From Duganella sp. CF517 (GTDB taxonomy: Bacteria > Pseudomonadota > Gammaproteobacteria > Burkholderiales > Burkholderiaceae_D): a DNA stretch of 64,000 nucleotides. The first letter of the stretch is position 1; every line of letters starts with the position of its first letter. The stretch spans positions 310,001 to 374,000 of the forward strand of contig NZ_FODC01000005.1 of assembly GCF_900110275.1 (NCBI RefSeq), given 5' to 3'. Positions 41,925 through 50,463 of this stretch are shown piece by piece. Below the pieces are notes generated by a model. That model saw nothing but the letters and a program-made list of their open reading frames with translations, was not told the DNA's origin and made no database searches. A program made the position numbers and the translations under genes.

Positions 41925-42650
41925 ATGGCTGGACACAGCAAATGGGCCAATATCAAGCACAAAAAGGCCGCTACCGACGCCAAACGTGGCAAGATCTGGA
42001 CACGTCTGATCAAGGAAATCACCGTGGCCGCGCGCATGGGCGGCGGCGACATCCAGACCAACCCGCGCCTGCGCTTGGCGGTGGACAAGGCGGCCGACGC
42101 CAATATGCCGAAGGATAACGTGCAACGCGCGATCACGCGCGGCACCGGCGGCGAGGACGGCGCGGCCTACGAGGAAGTACGCTACGAGGGCTACGGCATC
42201 GGCGGCGCGGCCATCATCGTCGACTGCATGACCGACAACCGCGTGCGCACGGTGGCCGAAGTGCGCAACGCCTTCAACAAAAACGGCGGCAACATGGGCA
42301 ACGAGGGCTCGGTGGCCTTCATGTTCAAGCATTGCGGCCAGTTCCTGTTCGCGCCCGGCACCAACGAGGACGCGCTGATGGAAGTGGCGCTGGAAGCCGG
42401 CGCCGAAGACGTGGTCGCCGATGAGGAAGGCGGCTTCGAAGTGCTGTGCGGCCCGCACGACTTCGCGACCGTCAAGGATGCGCTGGAGGCGGCCGGTTTC
42501 AAGGCCGAAGTGGCCGAGATCATCATGAAGCCGGCCACTGAAACCGTCATCACCGGCGACAACGCCGTCAAGATGCAAAAACTGCTGGACGCGCTGGAAG
42601 CGCTGGACGATGTCCAGGAAGTCTATTCCAACACGCTGATCGAAGACTGA
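41925..42650 (+). CDS. yebC: YebC/PmpR-family DNA-binding regulator / translation factor
   Basis: 241 residues. MAGHSKWANIKHKKAATDAK and RGKIWTRLIKEITVAARMGG are diagnostic, followed by PRLRLAVDKAADANMPKDNV and GYGIGGAAIIVDCMTDNRVR. YebC-like proteins act in transcription regulation, and some help ribosomes pass Pro-rich stretches. First gene of the core operon, directly before purD (6 bases). ATG 41925 is standard; a good AAGGAA site lies upstream. Confidence 0.98.
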   Translation: MAGHSKWANIKHKKAATDAKRGKIWTRLIKEITVAARMGGGDIQTNPRLRLAVDKAADANMPKDNVQRAITRGTGGEDGAAYEEVRYEGYGIGGAAIIVDCMTDNRVRTVAEVRNAFNKNGGNMGNEGSVAFMFKHCGQFLFAPGTNEDALMEVALEAGAEDVVADEEGGFEVLCGPHDFATVKDALEAAGFKAEVAEIIMKPATETVITGDNAVKMQKLLDALEALDDVQEVYSNTLIED

Positions 42651-42656
42651 GGATTT

Positions 42657-43925
42657 ATGAAAATATTGGTAGTCGGCTCCGGCGGCCGTGAACACGCGCT
42701 GGCATGGAAATTGGCGCAATCGGAACGCATCCAGATGGTCTACGTCGCCCCCGGCAACGGCGGCACCGCGCGCGATTCGCGCCTGGTCAACGTCAACATC
42801 ACCGATCTGCACGAACTGGCGACCTTTGTCGAGCAGGAGCACATCGGCCTGACCGTCGTCGGCCCGGAAACCCCGCTGGCCGGCGGCATCGTCAACCTGT
42901 TCCGCGCCCGTGGCCTGAAGGTCTTCGGCCCGACCAGGGAAGCGGCGCAGCTGGAGTCGTCGAAGGACTTCGCCAAGGCGTTCATGCAGCGCCACGGCAT
43001 CCCGACCGCCAAATACCAGACCTTCTCGGACGTGGCGCAAGCGCACGCCTACATCGACGCCAACGGCGCGCCGATCGTCATCAAGGCCGACGGCCTGGCC
43101 GCCGGCAAGGGCGTGGTGGTGGCGCTGTCGCTGGAAGAAGCGCATCAAGCCGTCGACGACATGCTGGCCGATAACCGCTTCGGCGACGCCGGCGCCCGCA
43201 TCGTCATCGAGGAATTCCTGGCCGGCGAGGAAGCGAGCTTCATCGTCATGTGCGACGGTAAAAACGTGCTGCCGCTGGCCACCAGCCAGGATCACAAGCG
43301 CCTCAAGGACAACGACGAAGGCCCGAACACCGGCGGCATGGGCGCCTACTCCCCTGCCCCGATCGTCACGCCGGCGATGCACGCCCGCGTGATGCGCGAG
43401 ATTATCAACCCGACCATCGCCGGCATGGCGAAGGACGGCATCGTCTTCACCGGCTTCCTGTACGCCGGCCTGATGATCGACGCCGCCGGCAATCCGCGCA
43501 CGCTGGAATTTAACTGCCGCATGGGCGACCCGGAAACGCAGCCGATCATGTCGCGCCTGAAGACCGACCTGGTGACGGTGATGGAACACGCCGTCAACGG
43601 CACCCTGGACACGGTCGAACTGGAGTGGGACCGCCGCACCGCCGTCGGCGTGGTGCTGGCAGCCGCCGGCTACCCGGACGCGCCGCTCAAGGGCGCCGTG
43701 ATCGAAGGCATCCCGGCCGAGACGCCGGAATCGGTGACCTTCCACGCCGGCACCGCCGAAGTGGGCGGCCAATTGCAGGTGACCGGCGGGCGCGTGCTGT
43801 GCGTGGTCGGCCTGGCCGACAGCGTCAAGCTGGCGCAAAAGCAGGCCTACGAGGTGGTCGACCAGATCTCCTTCGAAGGCATGCAGTGCCGCCGCGACAT
43901 CGGCTGGCGCGGGCTGAAACACTAA
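42657..43925 (+). CDS. purD: Phosphoribosylamine-glycine ligase
   Basis: ATP-grasp enzyme of purine synthesis; joins glycine to phosphoribosylamine. 422 residues. Opening MKILVVGSGGREHALAWKLA, then SKDFAKAFMQRHGIPTAKYQ, PIVIKADGLAAGKGVVVA and NTGGMGAYSPAPIVTP, all conserved. It follows yebC by 6 bases and precedes hemF by 4. Confidence 0.98.
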   Translation: MKILVVGSGGREHALAWKLAQSERIQMVYVAPGNGGTARDSRLVNVNITDLHELATFVEQEHIGLTVVGPETPLAGGIVNLFRARGLKVFGPTREAAQLESSKDFAKAFMQRHGIPTAKYQTFSDVAQAHAYIDANGAPIVIKADGLAAGKGVVVALSLEEAHQAVDDMLADNRFGDAGARIVIEEFLAGEEASFIVMCDGKNVLPLATSQDHKRLKDNDEGPNTGGMGAYSPAPIVTPAMHARVMREIINPTIAGMAKDGIVFTGFLYAGLMIDAAGNPRTLEFNCRMGDPETQPIMSRLKTDLVTVMEHAVNGTLDTVELEWDRRTAVGVVLAAAGYPDAPLKGAVIEGIPAETPESVTFHAGTAEVGGQLQVTGGRVLCVVGLADSVKLAQKQAYEVVDQISFEGMQCRRDIGWRGLKH

Positions 43926-43929
43926 CAAC

Positions 43930-44844
43930 ATGCTGTCCGCCCCGAATCCAGCGGCCGTCAAGGCCTTCCTGCTCGATCTGCAGGCCCGCATCGTCGACAC
44001 GCTCGAAGCGCTCGATGGCAAGGCCTTCCTGCGCGACGAGTGGGAGCGCCCCGAGGGCGGCGGCGGGATTTCGCGCCTGGTCGAGGAAGGCAACGTCATC
44101 GAACGCGGTGGCGTGAACTTCTCGCACGTGCTGGGCGCCAGGCTGCCGCCGTCGGCGTCGGCGATGCGTCCCGATTTGGGCGGCAACCCGTGGGAAGCGA
44201 TGGGCGTGTCGCTGGTGATCCACCCGCGCAATCCGTACGCGCCAACGGTGCACATGAACGTGCGCTTCTTCACCACCACCACCGTCAACGGCGAGCCGGC
44301 GTGGTGGTTCGGCGGCGGTATGGACCTGACGCCTTATTACGGCGACAAGGAAGACGTCAAACACTTCCACCAGAGCTGCCACGACGCGCTGGCGCCGTTC
44401 GGCGACGACCTGCACGCGCGCTACAAGAAGTGGTGCGACGAGTATTTCTACCTGAAGCACCGCCAGGAGGCGCGCGGCGTCGGCGGCATCTTCTTCGACG
44501 ATTTGAACGAACAAGGCTTCGACCGCAGCTTCGCGCTGATGCAAAGCGTGGGCGATTCGTTCCTCACGGCCTACCTGCCGATCCTGGAGCGCCGCAAGGA
44601 CACGCCGTACGGCGAGCGCGAACGCGATTTCCAGGCTTACCGGCGCGGGCGCTACGTCGAATTCAATCTGGTGTTCGACCGTGGTACCCTGTTCGGCCTG
44701 CAGTCGGGCGGCCGCACCGAGGCGATCCTGATGTCGATGCCGCCGATCGTCAAATGGCGCTATCGCTGGGAACCGGAGGACGGCACGCCGGAAGCGGCGC
44801 TGTACACCGACTTCCTGCCGCACCGCGACTGGCTGGCCGCGTGA
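43930..44844 (+). CDS. hemF: Oxygen-dependent coproporphyrinogen III oxidase
   Basis: Makes protoporphyrinogen IX in heme synthesis under air. 304 residues. Family motifs GGVNFSHVLG, HMNVRFFTTTTVNGEPAWWF, GGGMDLTPYYGDKEDVKHFH, GVGGIFFDDL, and RRGRYVEFNLVFDRGTLFGL. Its stop overlaps the first possible (GTG) start of nadD. It fits with heme use in the phytochrome-linked oxygenase, but that connection is only general. Confidence 0.98.
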   Translation: MLSAPNPAAVKAFLLDLQARIVDTLEALDGKAFLRDEWERPEGGGGISRLVEEGNVIERGGVNFSHVLGARLPPSASAMRPDLGGNPWEAMGVSLVIHPRNPYAPTVHMNVRFFTTTTVNGEPAWWFGGGMDLTPYYGDKEDVKHFHQSCHDALAPFGDDLHARYKKWCDEYFYLKHRQEARGVGGIFFDDLNEQGFDRSFALMQSVGDSFLTAYLPILERRKDTPYGERERDFQAYRRGRYVEFNLVFDRGTLFGLQSGGRTEAILMSMPPIVKWRYRWEPEDGTPEAALYTDFLPHRDWLAA

Positions 44845-44852
44845 CAAAGGCC

Positions 44853-45512
44853 ATGGCACAGCGGGTTGCACTGCTGGGCGGCAGCTACGATCCGGTCCAT
44901 TACGGTCATATCGCCCTCGGCGCCTATTTCGCGCAATTGCTGCAAGTGGACCAGCTGCGCGTGATCCCGGCCGGCCTGCCGTGGCAAAAAGCCATGCTCA
45001 AGGCGACGCCGGAACAGCGCGCCGAGATGGTGGCCATCGCCTTCAAGGACCAGCCGTTCGACGTCGCCATCGATATGCAGGAAATCGAGCGCGCCGCCAA
45101 GGGACTGCCGACCTACACCATCGAGACGCTGCGCCTGGTGCGCGCCGAGCTGGGACCGGACGCCTGCATCGCCTTCGTGATGGGCGCCGACCAGCTGCAG
45201 CGGCTCGACACCTGGAATGAATGGCAGGCGCTGTTCGACTACGCCCATATCTGCGTAGCGGCCCGCCCTGGCTTCGACATAGGCGCCGCCGGCCTTCCGC
45301 CGGCGGTCGCCGCGGCGTTCTCCAGCCGTTTGGGAACGCCTGAACAAATCCGCAACACGCCGCACGGTCTGACTTATCTGGCACAAGACTTCGCGGTGGA
45401 TATCTCCGCCACCGAAATACGTGCGGCATTACAACGGGGGGAACAGGCAAACTCGCTTATCCCGCCGCTAGTGCTAGACTATATTGAACAACACAATCTA
45501 TACAAAAGCTAA
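44853..45512 (+). CDS. nadD: Nicotinate-nucleotide adenylyltransferase
   Basis: Adenylates nicotinate mononucleotide in NAD synthesis. 219 residues from ATG 44853. Nucleotidyltransferase signatures ALLGGSYDPVHYGHIALGAY (HxGH) and VDISATEIRAALQRGEQ (ISxTxxR). FVMGADQLQRLDTWNEWQAL fits the family. A GTG at 44841 overlaps the hemF stop and could be the real start. The stop TAA directly abuts the rsfS ATG. Confidence 0.97.
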   Translation: MAQRVALLGGSYDPVHYGHIALGAYFAQLLQVDQLRVIPAGLPWQKAMLKATPEQRAEMVAIAFKDQPFDVAIDMQEIERAAKGLPTYTIETLRLVRAELGPDACIAFVMGADQLQRLDTWNEWQALFDYAHICVAARPGFDIGAAGLPPAVAAAFSSRLGTPEQIRNTPHGLTYLAQDFAVDISATEIRAALQRGEQANSLIPPLVLDYIEQHNLYKS

Positions 45513-46205
45513 ATGGACATCAAAAAACTGCAATCCCTCGTCGTTGACGCCCTCGAAGACGTCAAGGCACAAGACATCACGCTGTTCGACACCACCCACC
45601 TGACCAGCCTTTTCGACCGCATCGCCATCGCCTCCGGTACCTCCAACCGCCAAACCAAGGCGCTGGCCGCCTCGGTGCGCGACAAGGTCAAGGCCGCCGG
45701 CGGCGACGTCTACGGCATGGAAGGCGAGGACACCGGTGAATGGGTGCTGGTCGACCTGGGCGACATGATCGTCCACATCATGCAGGCGCCGATCCGCGCC
45801 TACTACCGCCTGGAAGAGATCTGGGGCGACAAGCCGGTCAAGCTGGGCGCGGCCAAGCGCAAGTCGACCAAGGAAGGCGAGGAAGCCGACGAGCCGAAGA
45901 AAATCTCCAGCCACCTGGCCGCCGGCAAAAAAGCCGTCGACGCCTCGCCGGTGATCGAGAAGAAGACCCCGGCCCGCAAAGCGGCCGCCGCCAAACCGGC
46001 CGCCGAGAAGAAACCGGCCGCCAAGAAGGCCGCCATCCCGGTCGGCAAAACCATCAAGGTCGGCAAGACCAAGAGCGCCGTCGCCTCGGCCGAAGCGCTG
46101 AAAGCCCTGCCGCCGAAGCCGAAAGCGCCGAAGGCGGCCAAGCCGAAAGCGGACGAAGCGCCGGCCAAGACGGTCATCAAGCGTATCAAAAAAGTCGCAG
46201 AGTAA
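45513..46205 (+). CDS. rsfS: Ribosomal silencing factor RsfS with long basic C-terminal tail
   Basis: Binds ribosomal protein L14 and keeps subunits apart when nutrients run low. The first ~115 residues are the RsfS fold (MDIKKLQSLVVDALEDVKAQ, DRIAIASGTSNRQTKALAAS, YGMEGEDTGEWVLVDLGDMI). RsfS proteins are usually 105-140 residues; this one has 230. Residues ~118-230 are Lys/Ala/Pro-rich, histone H1-like (AAAKPAAEKKPAAKKAAIPV, then LPPKPKAPKAAKPKADEAPA), and probably disordered and nucleic-acid binding. The frame is uninterrupted and lies in the core operon. Confidence 0.96.
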   Translation: MDIKKLQSLVVDALEDVKAQDITLFDTTHLTSLFDRIAIASGTSNRQTKALAASVRDKVKAAGGDVYGMEGEDTGEWVLVDLGDMIVHIMQAPIRAYYRLEEIWGDKPVKLGAAKRKSTKEGEEADEPKKISSHLAAGKKAVDASPVIEKKTPARKAAAAKPAAEKKPAAKKAAIPVGKTIKVGKTKSAVASAEALKALPPKPKAPKAAKPKADEAPAKTVIKRIKKVAE

Positions 46206-46211
46206 GCGTCC

Positions 46212-46682
46212 ATGCAGCTGATCATCGCTGCGGTCGGCCATAAAATGCCGTCCTGGATCGAAACGGGCTTCGCCGAATACGCCAAGCGCATGCCGCCGGA
46301 ACTGAAGATCGTGCTCAAGGAAATCAAGCCGGTCGACCGTTCGGGCAGCAAGACCGCCGCCACCGCGATGGCGCTCGAACGCGAGCGCATCGAGGCGGCG
46401 CTGCCCAAATCGGTGCGCATCATCGCGCTCGACGAGCGTGGCAAGGACCTGACCTCGGTCGGCCTGTCGCAGCAGCTCGAGGCGTGGCAGCAGGACGGGC
46501 GCGACACCGCCTTCCTGATCGGCGGGGCCGACGGCCTCGATCCGGAGCTCAAGGCGCGCGCCGAAGGCCTGATCCGGATTTCCAGTATGACGCTCCCTCA
46601 TGGTATGGTACGGGTATTGTTGGCCGAACAACTGTATCGCGCCTGGTCGATCACCCAGAACCATCCTTACCACCGGGTTTGA
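46212..46682 (+). CDS. rlmH: 23S rRNA (pseudouridine-1915 N3)-methyltransferase
   Basis: SPOUT methyltransferase acting on 23S rRNA helix 69 of the 70S ribosome. 156 residues: MQLIIAAVGHKMPSWIETGF start, SAM-binding knot DTAFLIGGADGLDPELKARA, and SMTLPHGMVRVLLAEQLYRA with WSITQNHPYH end. Six bases behind rsfS, the usual gene partner. Confidence 0.98.
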   Translation: MQLIIAAVGHKMPSWIETGFAEYAKRMPPELKIVLKEIKPVDRSGSKTAATAMALERERIEAALPKSVRIIALDERGKDLTSVGLSQQLEAWQQDGRDTAFLIGGADGLDPELKARAEGLIRISSMTLPHGMVRVLLAEQLYRAWSITQNHPYHRV

Positions 46683-46701
46683 CGGCGTCAGAAAATATCA
46701 C

Positions 46702-47322
46702 ATGAAACTGGTCGAAAAAAAGATCTACCTCGCCTCTAAAAGCCCGCGCCGGCGCGAACTGCTGCGCCAGATCGGCATCGATTTTGAACTGCTGCTGCTG
46801 CGCGCCGACGGTCCGCGCGGCGCCGACGTCACCGAAAACGTCATCGACGGCGAAGCGCCGCTCGACTACGTGGCCCGCGTGGCCCAGGAAAAAGCCGCCT
46901 TCGGCTACAACCTGGTGCAGCGCCGCCACCTCAAGCCGCGCGCCGTGCTCACCGCCGACACCACCGTCACCATCGACGGCCAGATCCTCGGCAAGCCGGC
47001 CGACCGCGCCGAAGCGAACGCCATGCTCACGCAGCTGTCCGGCCGCACCCACCAGGTGCTGACGGCCATCGCCGTGCATTCGGCCGACTTCACCGGGCAA
47101 ATCACGCAAGTGTCGGAAGTGCGCTTCGGCGTGCTGTCACCGGCCGCCATCACCGCCTACTGCGCCACGCTCGAACCCTACGACAAGGCCGGCGGCTACG
47201 GCATCCAGGGCCCGGCCGCGCAATTCATCGAGCATATCTCCGGCAGCCATTCGGGCATCATGGGCCTGCCGCTGTACGAGACCGCGCAGCTGCTGCGGCA
47301 GGCGGGTTTGCCGCTGCCGTAA
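46702..47322 (+). CDS. maf: Maf-family nucleotide pyrophosphatase
   Basis: 206 residues. IYLASKSPRRRELLRQIGID is the Maf phosphate-binding start, then LTADTTVTIDGQILGKPADR, EANAMLTQLSGRTHQVLTAI and YDKAGGYGIQGPAAQFIEHI. Maf proteins hydrolyse non-canonical or canonical dNTP/UTP and affect division. Start ATG 46702; the longer frame back to 46600 overlaps rlmH. Between rlmH and rng in the conserved operon. Confidence 0.97.
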   Translation: MKLVEKKIYLASKSPRRRELLRQIGIDFELLLLRADGPRGADVTENVIDGEAPLDYVARVAQEKAAFGYNLVQRRHLKPRAVLTADTTVTIDGQILGKPADRAEANAMLTQLSGRTHQVLTAIAVHSADFTGQITQVSEVRFGVLSPAAITAYCATLEPYDKAGGYGIQGPAAQFIEHISGSHSGIMGLPLYETAQLLRQAGLPLP

Positions 47323-47384
47323 GTGGCGTGTATGATCAGTCTTCACATAGCCACAGAAGCCGCGCCAGCCGGCCGCCGAGACAA

Positions 47385-48851
47385 ATGAACGAAGACATCC
47401 TGATCAACATCACCCCGCAGGAAACGCGGGTCGCCCTGATTTTGCAAGGCGCCGTGCAAGAGCTGCACATCGAACGCACGCTCACGCGCGGCCTGGCCGG
47501 CAATGTCTATTCCGGCAAGGTGGTGCGGGTGCTGCCCGGCATGCAATCGGCCTTCATCGACATCGGCCTCGAACGCGCCGCCTTCCTGCACGTGGCCGAC
47601 ATCTGGGAGGCGCGCCCGCACGACGGCGGCCAGAACGCCGCCCCCACCCCGATCGAGAAAATCCTGTTCGACGGCCAGGTGCTGACGGTGCAGGTCATCA
47701 AGGACCCGATCGGCACCAAGGGCGCGCGCCTGTCGACGCAGATCTCCATCGCCGGCCGCATGCTGGTGTACCTGCCGCAGGACGCCCACATCGGCATCTC
47801 GCAGAAGATCGAAAAGGAAGCGGAGCGCGAGGCGCTGCGCACGCGGCTCCAATCCCTGCTGCCGGCCGACGAAAAAGGCGGCTACATCGTGCGCACGCAA
47901 GCCGAGGACGCGTCGGACTCGGACATCGCCGCCGACGTCGAATACCTGCGCAAGACCTGGGGCGCGATCATGCTGGGCGCGAAAACCAAACCCGCCACCA
48001 CCCTGCTGCACCAGGATTTGAGCCTGGCGCAACGCGTGCTGCGCGACTTCGTCCACGACGACACGGCCACCATCCAGGTCGACTCGCGCGAGAACCATCT
48101 GAACCTGGTCGAATTCGGCAAGGCCTACACGCCCGGCGTGCTGCCACGCCTGCAGCACTACACCGGCGAGCGGCCGCTGTTCGACCTGTATGGCGTCGAG
48201 GAGGAGATCCTGCGCGCGCTGGGCCGGCGCGTCGACCTCAAATCGGGCGGCTACCTGATCGTCGACCAGACCGAGGCGATGACCACCATCGACGTCAACA
48301 CCGGCGGCTTTGTCGGCGGGCGCAATTTCGCCGACACCATCTTCAAGACCAACCTGGAGGCGGCGCACGCGATCGCGCGCCAGCTACGCCTGCGCAACCT
48401 GGGCGGCATCATCATCCTCGACTTCATCGACATGGAGAACAACGAGCATCGCAACGCCGTGCTGCAGGAGCTGAAAAAGACCTTGTCGCGCGACCGCACC
48501 AAGGTGTCGGTGTCGAACTTCTCGGCGCTGGGACTGGTGGAGATGACCCGCAAGCGCACGCGCGAATCGCTGGCGCACATCCTGTGCGAACCCTGCCCGG
48601 CCTGCGCCGGCAAGGGGCAAGTGAAAACCTCGCGCACCATCTGCTACGAGATCCTGCGCGAACTGCTGCGCGAAGCCAAGCAGTTCAACCCGCGCGAATT
48701 CCGCATCCTCGCGTCGCAGGAAGTGGTCGACATGTTCCTCGAGGAGGAGTCGCAGCATCTGGCGATGCTGGGGGATTTCATCGGCAAGAAGATCTCATTG
48801 CAGGTGGAAACGGCCTACCACCAGGAGCAATACGACGTGATTTTAATGTGA
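47385..48851 (+). CDS. rng: Ribonuclease G
   Basis: 488-residue endoribonuclease, matures the 16S rRNA 5' end and degrades mRNA. S1 domain (~36-120, GLAGNVYSGKVVRVLPGMQS AF...), DNase I-like catalytic region with DVNTGGFVGGRN and IIILDFIDMENNEHR supplying the Asp metal ligands, then the zinc-link motif CEPCPACAGKG and the small domain. No C-terminal RNase E-type scaffold. Start MNEDILINITPQETRVALIL at 47385 is normal for RNase G. Confidence 0.98.
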   Translation: MNEDILINITPQETRVALILQGAVQELHIERTLTRGLAGNVYSGKVVRVLPGMQSAFIDIGLERAAFLHVADIWEARPHDGGQNAAPTPIEKILFDGQVLTVQVIKDPIGTKGARLSTQISIAGRMLVYLPQDAHIGISQKIEKEAEREALRTRLQSLLPADEKGGYIVRTQAEDASDSDIAADVEYLRKTWGAIMLGAKTKPATTLLHQDLSLAQRVLRDFVHDDTATIQVDSRENHLNLVEFGKAYTPGVLPRLQHYTGERPLFDLYGVEEEILRALGRRVDLKSGGYLIVDQTEAMTTIDVNTGGFVGGRNFADTIFKTNLEAAHAIARQLRLRNLGGIIILDFIDMENNEHRNAVLQELKKTLSRDRTKVSVSNFSALGLVEMTRKRTRESLAHILCEPCPACAGKGQVKTSRTICYEILRELLREAKQFNPREFRILASQEVVDMFLEEESQHLAMLGDFIGKKISLQVETAYHQEQYDVILM

Positions 48852-49155
48852 GGATTTATCCTTTAGAATCAACTTCTTACGCTTTAGAAAAAGTATCTCT
48901 AAGCCTTAGCTACGCAGCTAGCTACACATGTCTCATGCAGCTCCAACTTGTAAATACCCCTACCTTAAGGTATCAAAGAGTAGCAGGGTTGTATATTTCC
49001 AATCCACATATCGCCTTGCCTCGCTCAGGTTCTTAGAGATTTCAGCACCACGTTCTCGTGTCGCTCCACGATGCCTGGCTGGGGGACTTAAGGGGCGAGC
49101 GGAAAGGGGGCGATGTAGTAGCTCAAATTTGATCTGATATCGATGTCAGATGGGT
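48852..49155. other. 304-bp low-GC gap behind rng, possibly degraded sequence
   Basis: No supported gene. Composition is lower in GC than the flanking core operon. The near-palindrome at 49132-49151 (ATCTGA and TCAGAT arms) lies just behind the truncated gene that ends at 49156. No intrinsic terminator for rng with a T run is seen. Confidence 0.5.
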
Positions 49156-49323
49156 TTAAGACTGTTTGATTGCGTTGGCCATCTGTACTAGCTCCGGATC
49201 CAGCCCAAGCGCCTCGCCGAGCAGTCCAAGGTTTTGCGCGAGCCACGGCGTGAAATCCCGAGCCTCAGATAACCACACAGTTCGAGCATCAACATGTTCA
49301 AGCTTTCCTGGTGAAATTGTCAT
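49156..49323 (-). pseudogene. Truncated N-terminal fragment, DUF4268/NucS-like nuclease
   Basis: 55 residues, MTISPGKLEHVDARTVWLSE, then ARDFTPWLAQNLGLLGEALG and LDPELV. This closely recalls the N-terminal region of DUF4268 or NucS-like proteins, in which W-x-x-E-A-x-DFTPWLA is followed by a PD-(D/E)xK nuclease domain (usually D-x-L/DILA after LELV). Here the frame stops after AIKQS without the nuclease domain, so it is probably a remnant. AAAGGA precedes ATG 49323. It could still be a genuine short protein. Confidence 0.55.
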
Positions 49324-49531
49324 TAAATCCTTTGTGTGTGTGGAGGTAGTTATTTGCCGGAGCGAACAAGATTCATGTGTGTTGTATGGCGATCTCAAGC
49401 TATGGCGGCATTTAAAGTAGCTTCATTTGGCTGACGTTGCTTCTATTCCATACTGAGGTGAAGAACCCGCTGAGTATCGAAAACACGCGGTTAACGACAG
49501 CCAGCGCTGAGCGAATCGAATGAATCGTGGG

Positions 49532-50260
49532 CTAGAATTTTGTCACAAACTCCCTCAACGTCGGGAGCAGATCTTGGTCTACAAGTCGAGTCTCGATGGC
49601 ATTTGCCTTCTTCACATGTTCTGGGTCAGTCACATCGAACCTATCAGTCACCGTTACGATCAAAGTTCCTTGTTGTTTTTTGCCTTTTCCGTCCGTGATG
49701 GGAATTACATGGGCCGCTTCCGGGACTTGTTTTGCGTTTACCTCAAACGGGAGATAAATCATCCATCCCGGCGGGCGGTCAGGGAATATTCGGCGTTTGC
49801 TGTATCCGCTGGGTACCACTTTTACTAATATAGGATTCCATATAGTGATCACAGCTTTTACGAGTGTAACTACATTCCTATAGTCGATAAATTCGGTAAC
49901 CCCGTCGGCGCTAAAATCCAGATCTGATGGAATGCGGCTGGTATTATAGGTCGCGGTGTATACTATCGCGCCCTGGTCATCCTTACCATTCCAGACCCCC
50001 AATGTACGAAGATCAGTTGCGCGATTGCCCTTGTCAGCCTTCGCTAGCGCGAGTGCGGCTGGGCTGACGCCACTGGAGGTAAATGCCTGGTTTAACAAGG
50101 AATTGGCTTCCGTGTCCGCAGGCGGGAACCAATCGTTGATCGGTTGGCCCAATGTTTCCAGAGATTTGGCGAGTTTCCACAGATCATTGTACTGGTTGTC
50201 CAAGGATGGAAGACTGGTGCCAGTCCTGATGTTTGCGCTAACAGCGAGATAGGAACTCAT
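49532..50260 (-). CDS. Putative immunity protein, Imm52-like, orphan
   Basis: 242 residues, no signal peptide or membrane helix. The sequence runs DLWKLAKSLETLGQPINDWF, then PPADTEANSLLNQAF, RATDLRTLGVWNGKDDQGAI, PPGWMIYLPFEVNAKQVPEA and HVKKANAIETRLVDQDLLPT. This series recalls polymorphic-toxin immunity family Imm52, known to protect against Tox-REase-5 nuclease toxins; assignment is from memory of the pattern and needs a search. No toxin or VgrG/Rhs gene is adjacent, so it would be an orphan antidote. Its composition is lower in GC than its neighbours. The ribosome site before ATG 50260 is weak. Confidence 0.65.
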   Translation of the reverse strand: MSSYLAVSANIRTGTSLPSLDNQYNDLWKLAKSLETLGQPINDWFPPADTEANSLLNQAFTSSGVSPAALALAKADKGNRATDLRTLGVWNGKDDQGAIVYTATYNTSRIPSDLDFSADGVTEFIDYRNVVTLVKAVITIWNPILVKVVPSGYSKRRIFPDRPPGWMIYLPFEVNAKQVPEAAHVIPITDGKGKKQQGTLIVTVTDRFDVTDPEHVKKANAIETRLVDQDLLPTLREFVTKF

Positions 50261-50413
50261 GGAGTCAAGTGTGTAACAATGGGCAGTAAGGATAAACTGA
50301 ACGATTCAGTACAGTAAAGATAGCATTTCGGTTCCATAAAATGCCAGTGTAATTGGGCTGGTGACGCAGCCTCAACAACGGCACATGCCGCCGGCCCTCC
50401 AAATCGCCCGAAC

Positions 50414-50446
50414 GGGACAGGCGCTTCGCCTTCGTCGACCTGTCCC
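50414..50446 (-). terminator. Hairpin behind the PEP-CTERM gene
   Basis: 8-bp stem GGGACAGG with CCTGTCCC around a 17-base loop, 18 bases beyond the stop on the minus strand. No T run follows, so it may be a Rho-independent terminator only weakly. Confidence 0.4.
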
Positions 50447-50463
50447 TTTACACTGATGCGGTA

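Noticed and set aside
48852..49155. Small plus-strand frame at 48928-49137 as a gene
   Set aside because: No ribosome site or recognisable composition; it lies in a degraded low-GC gap.
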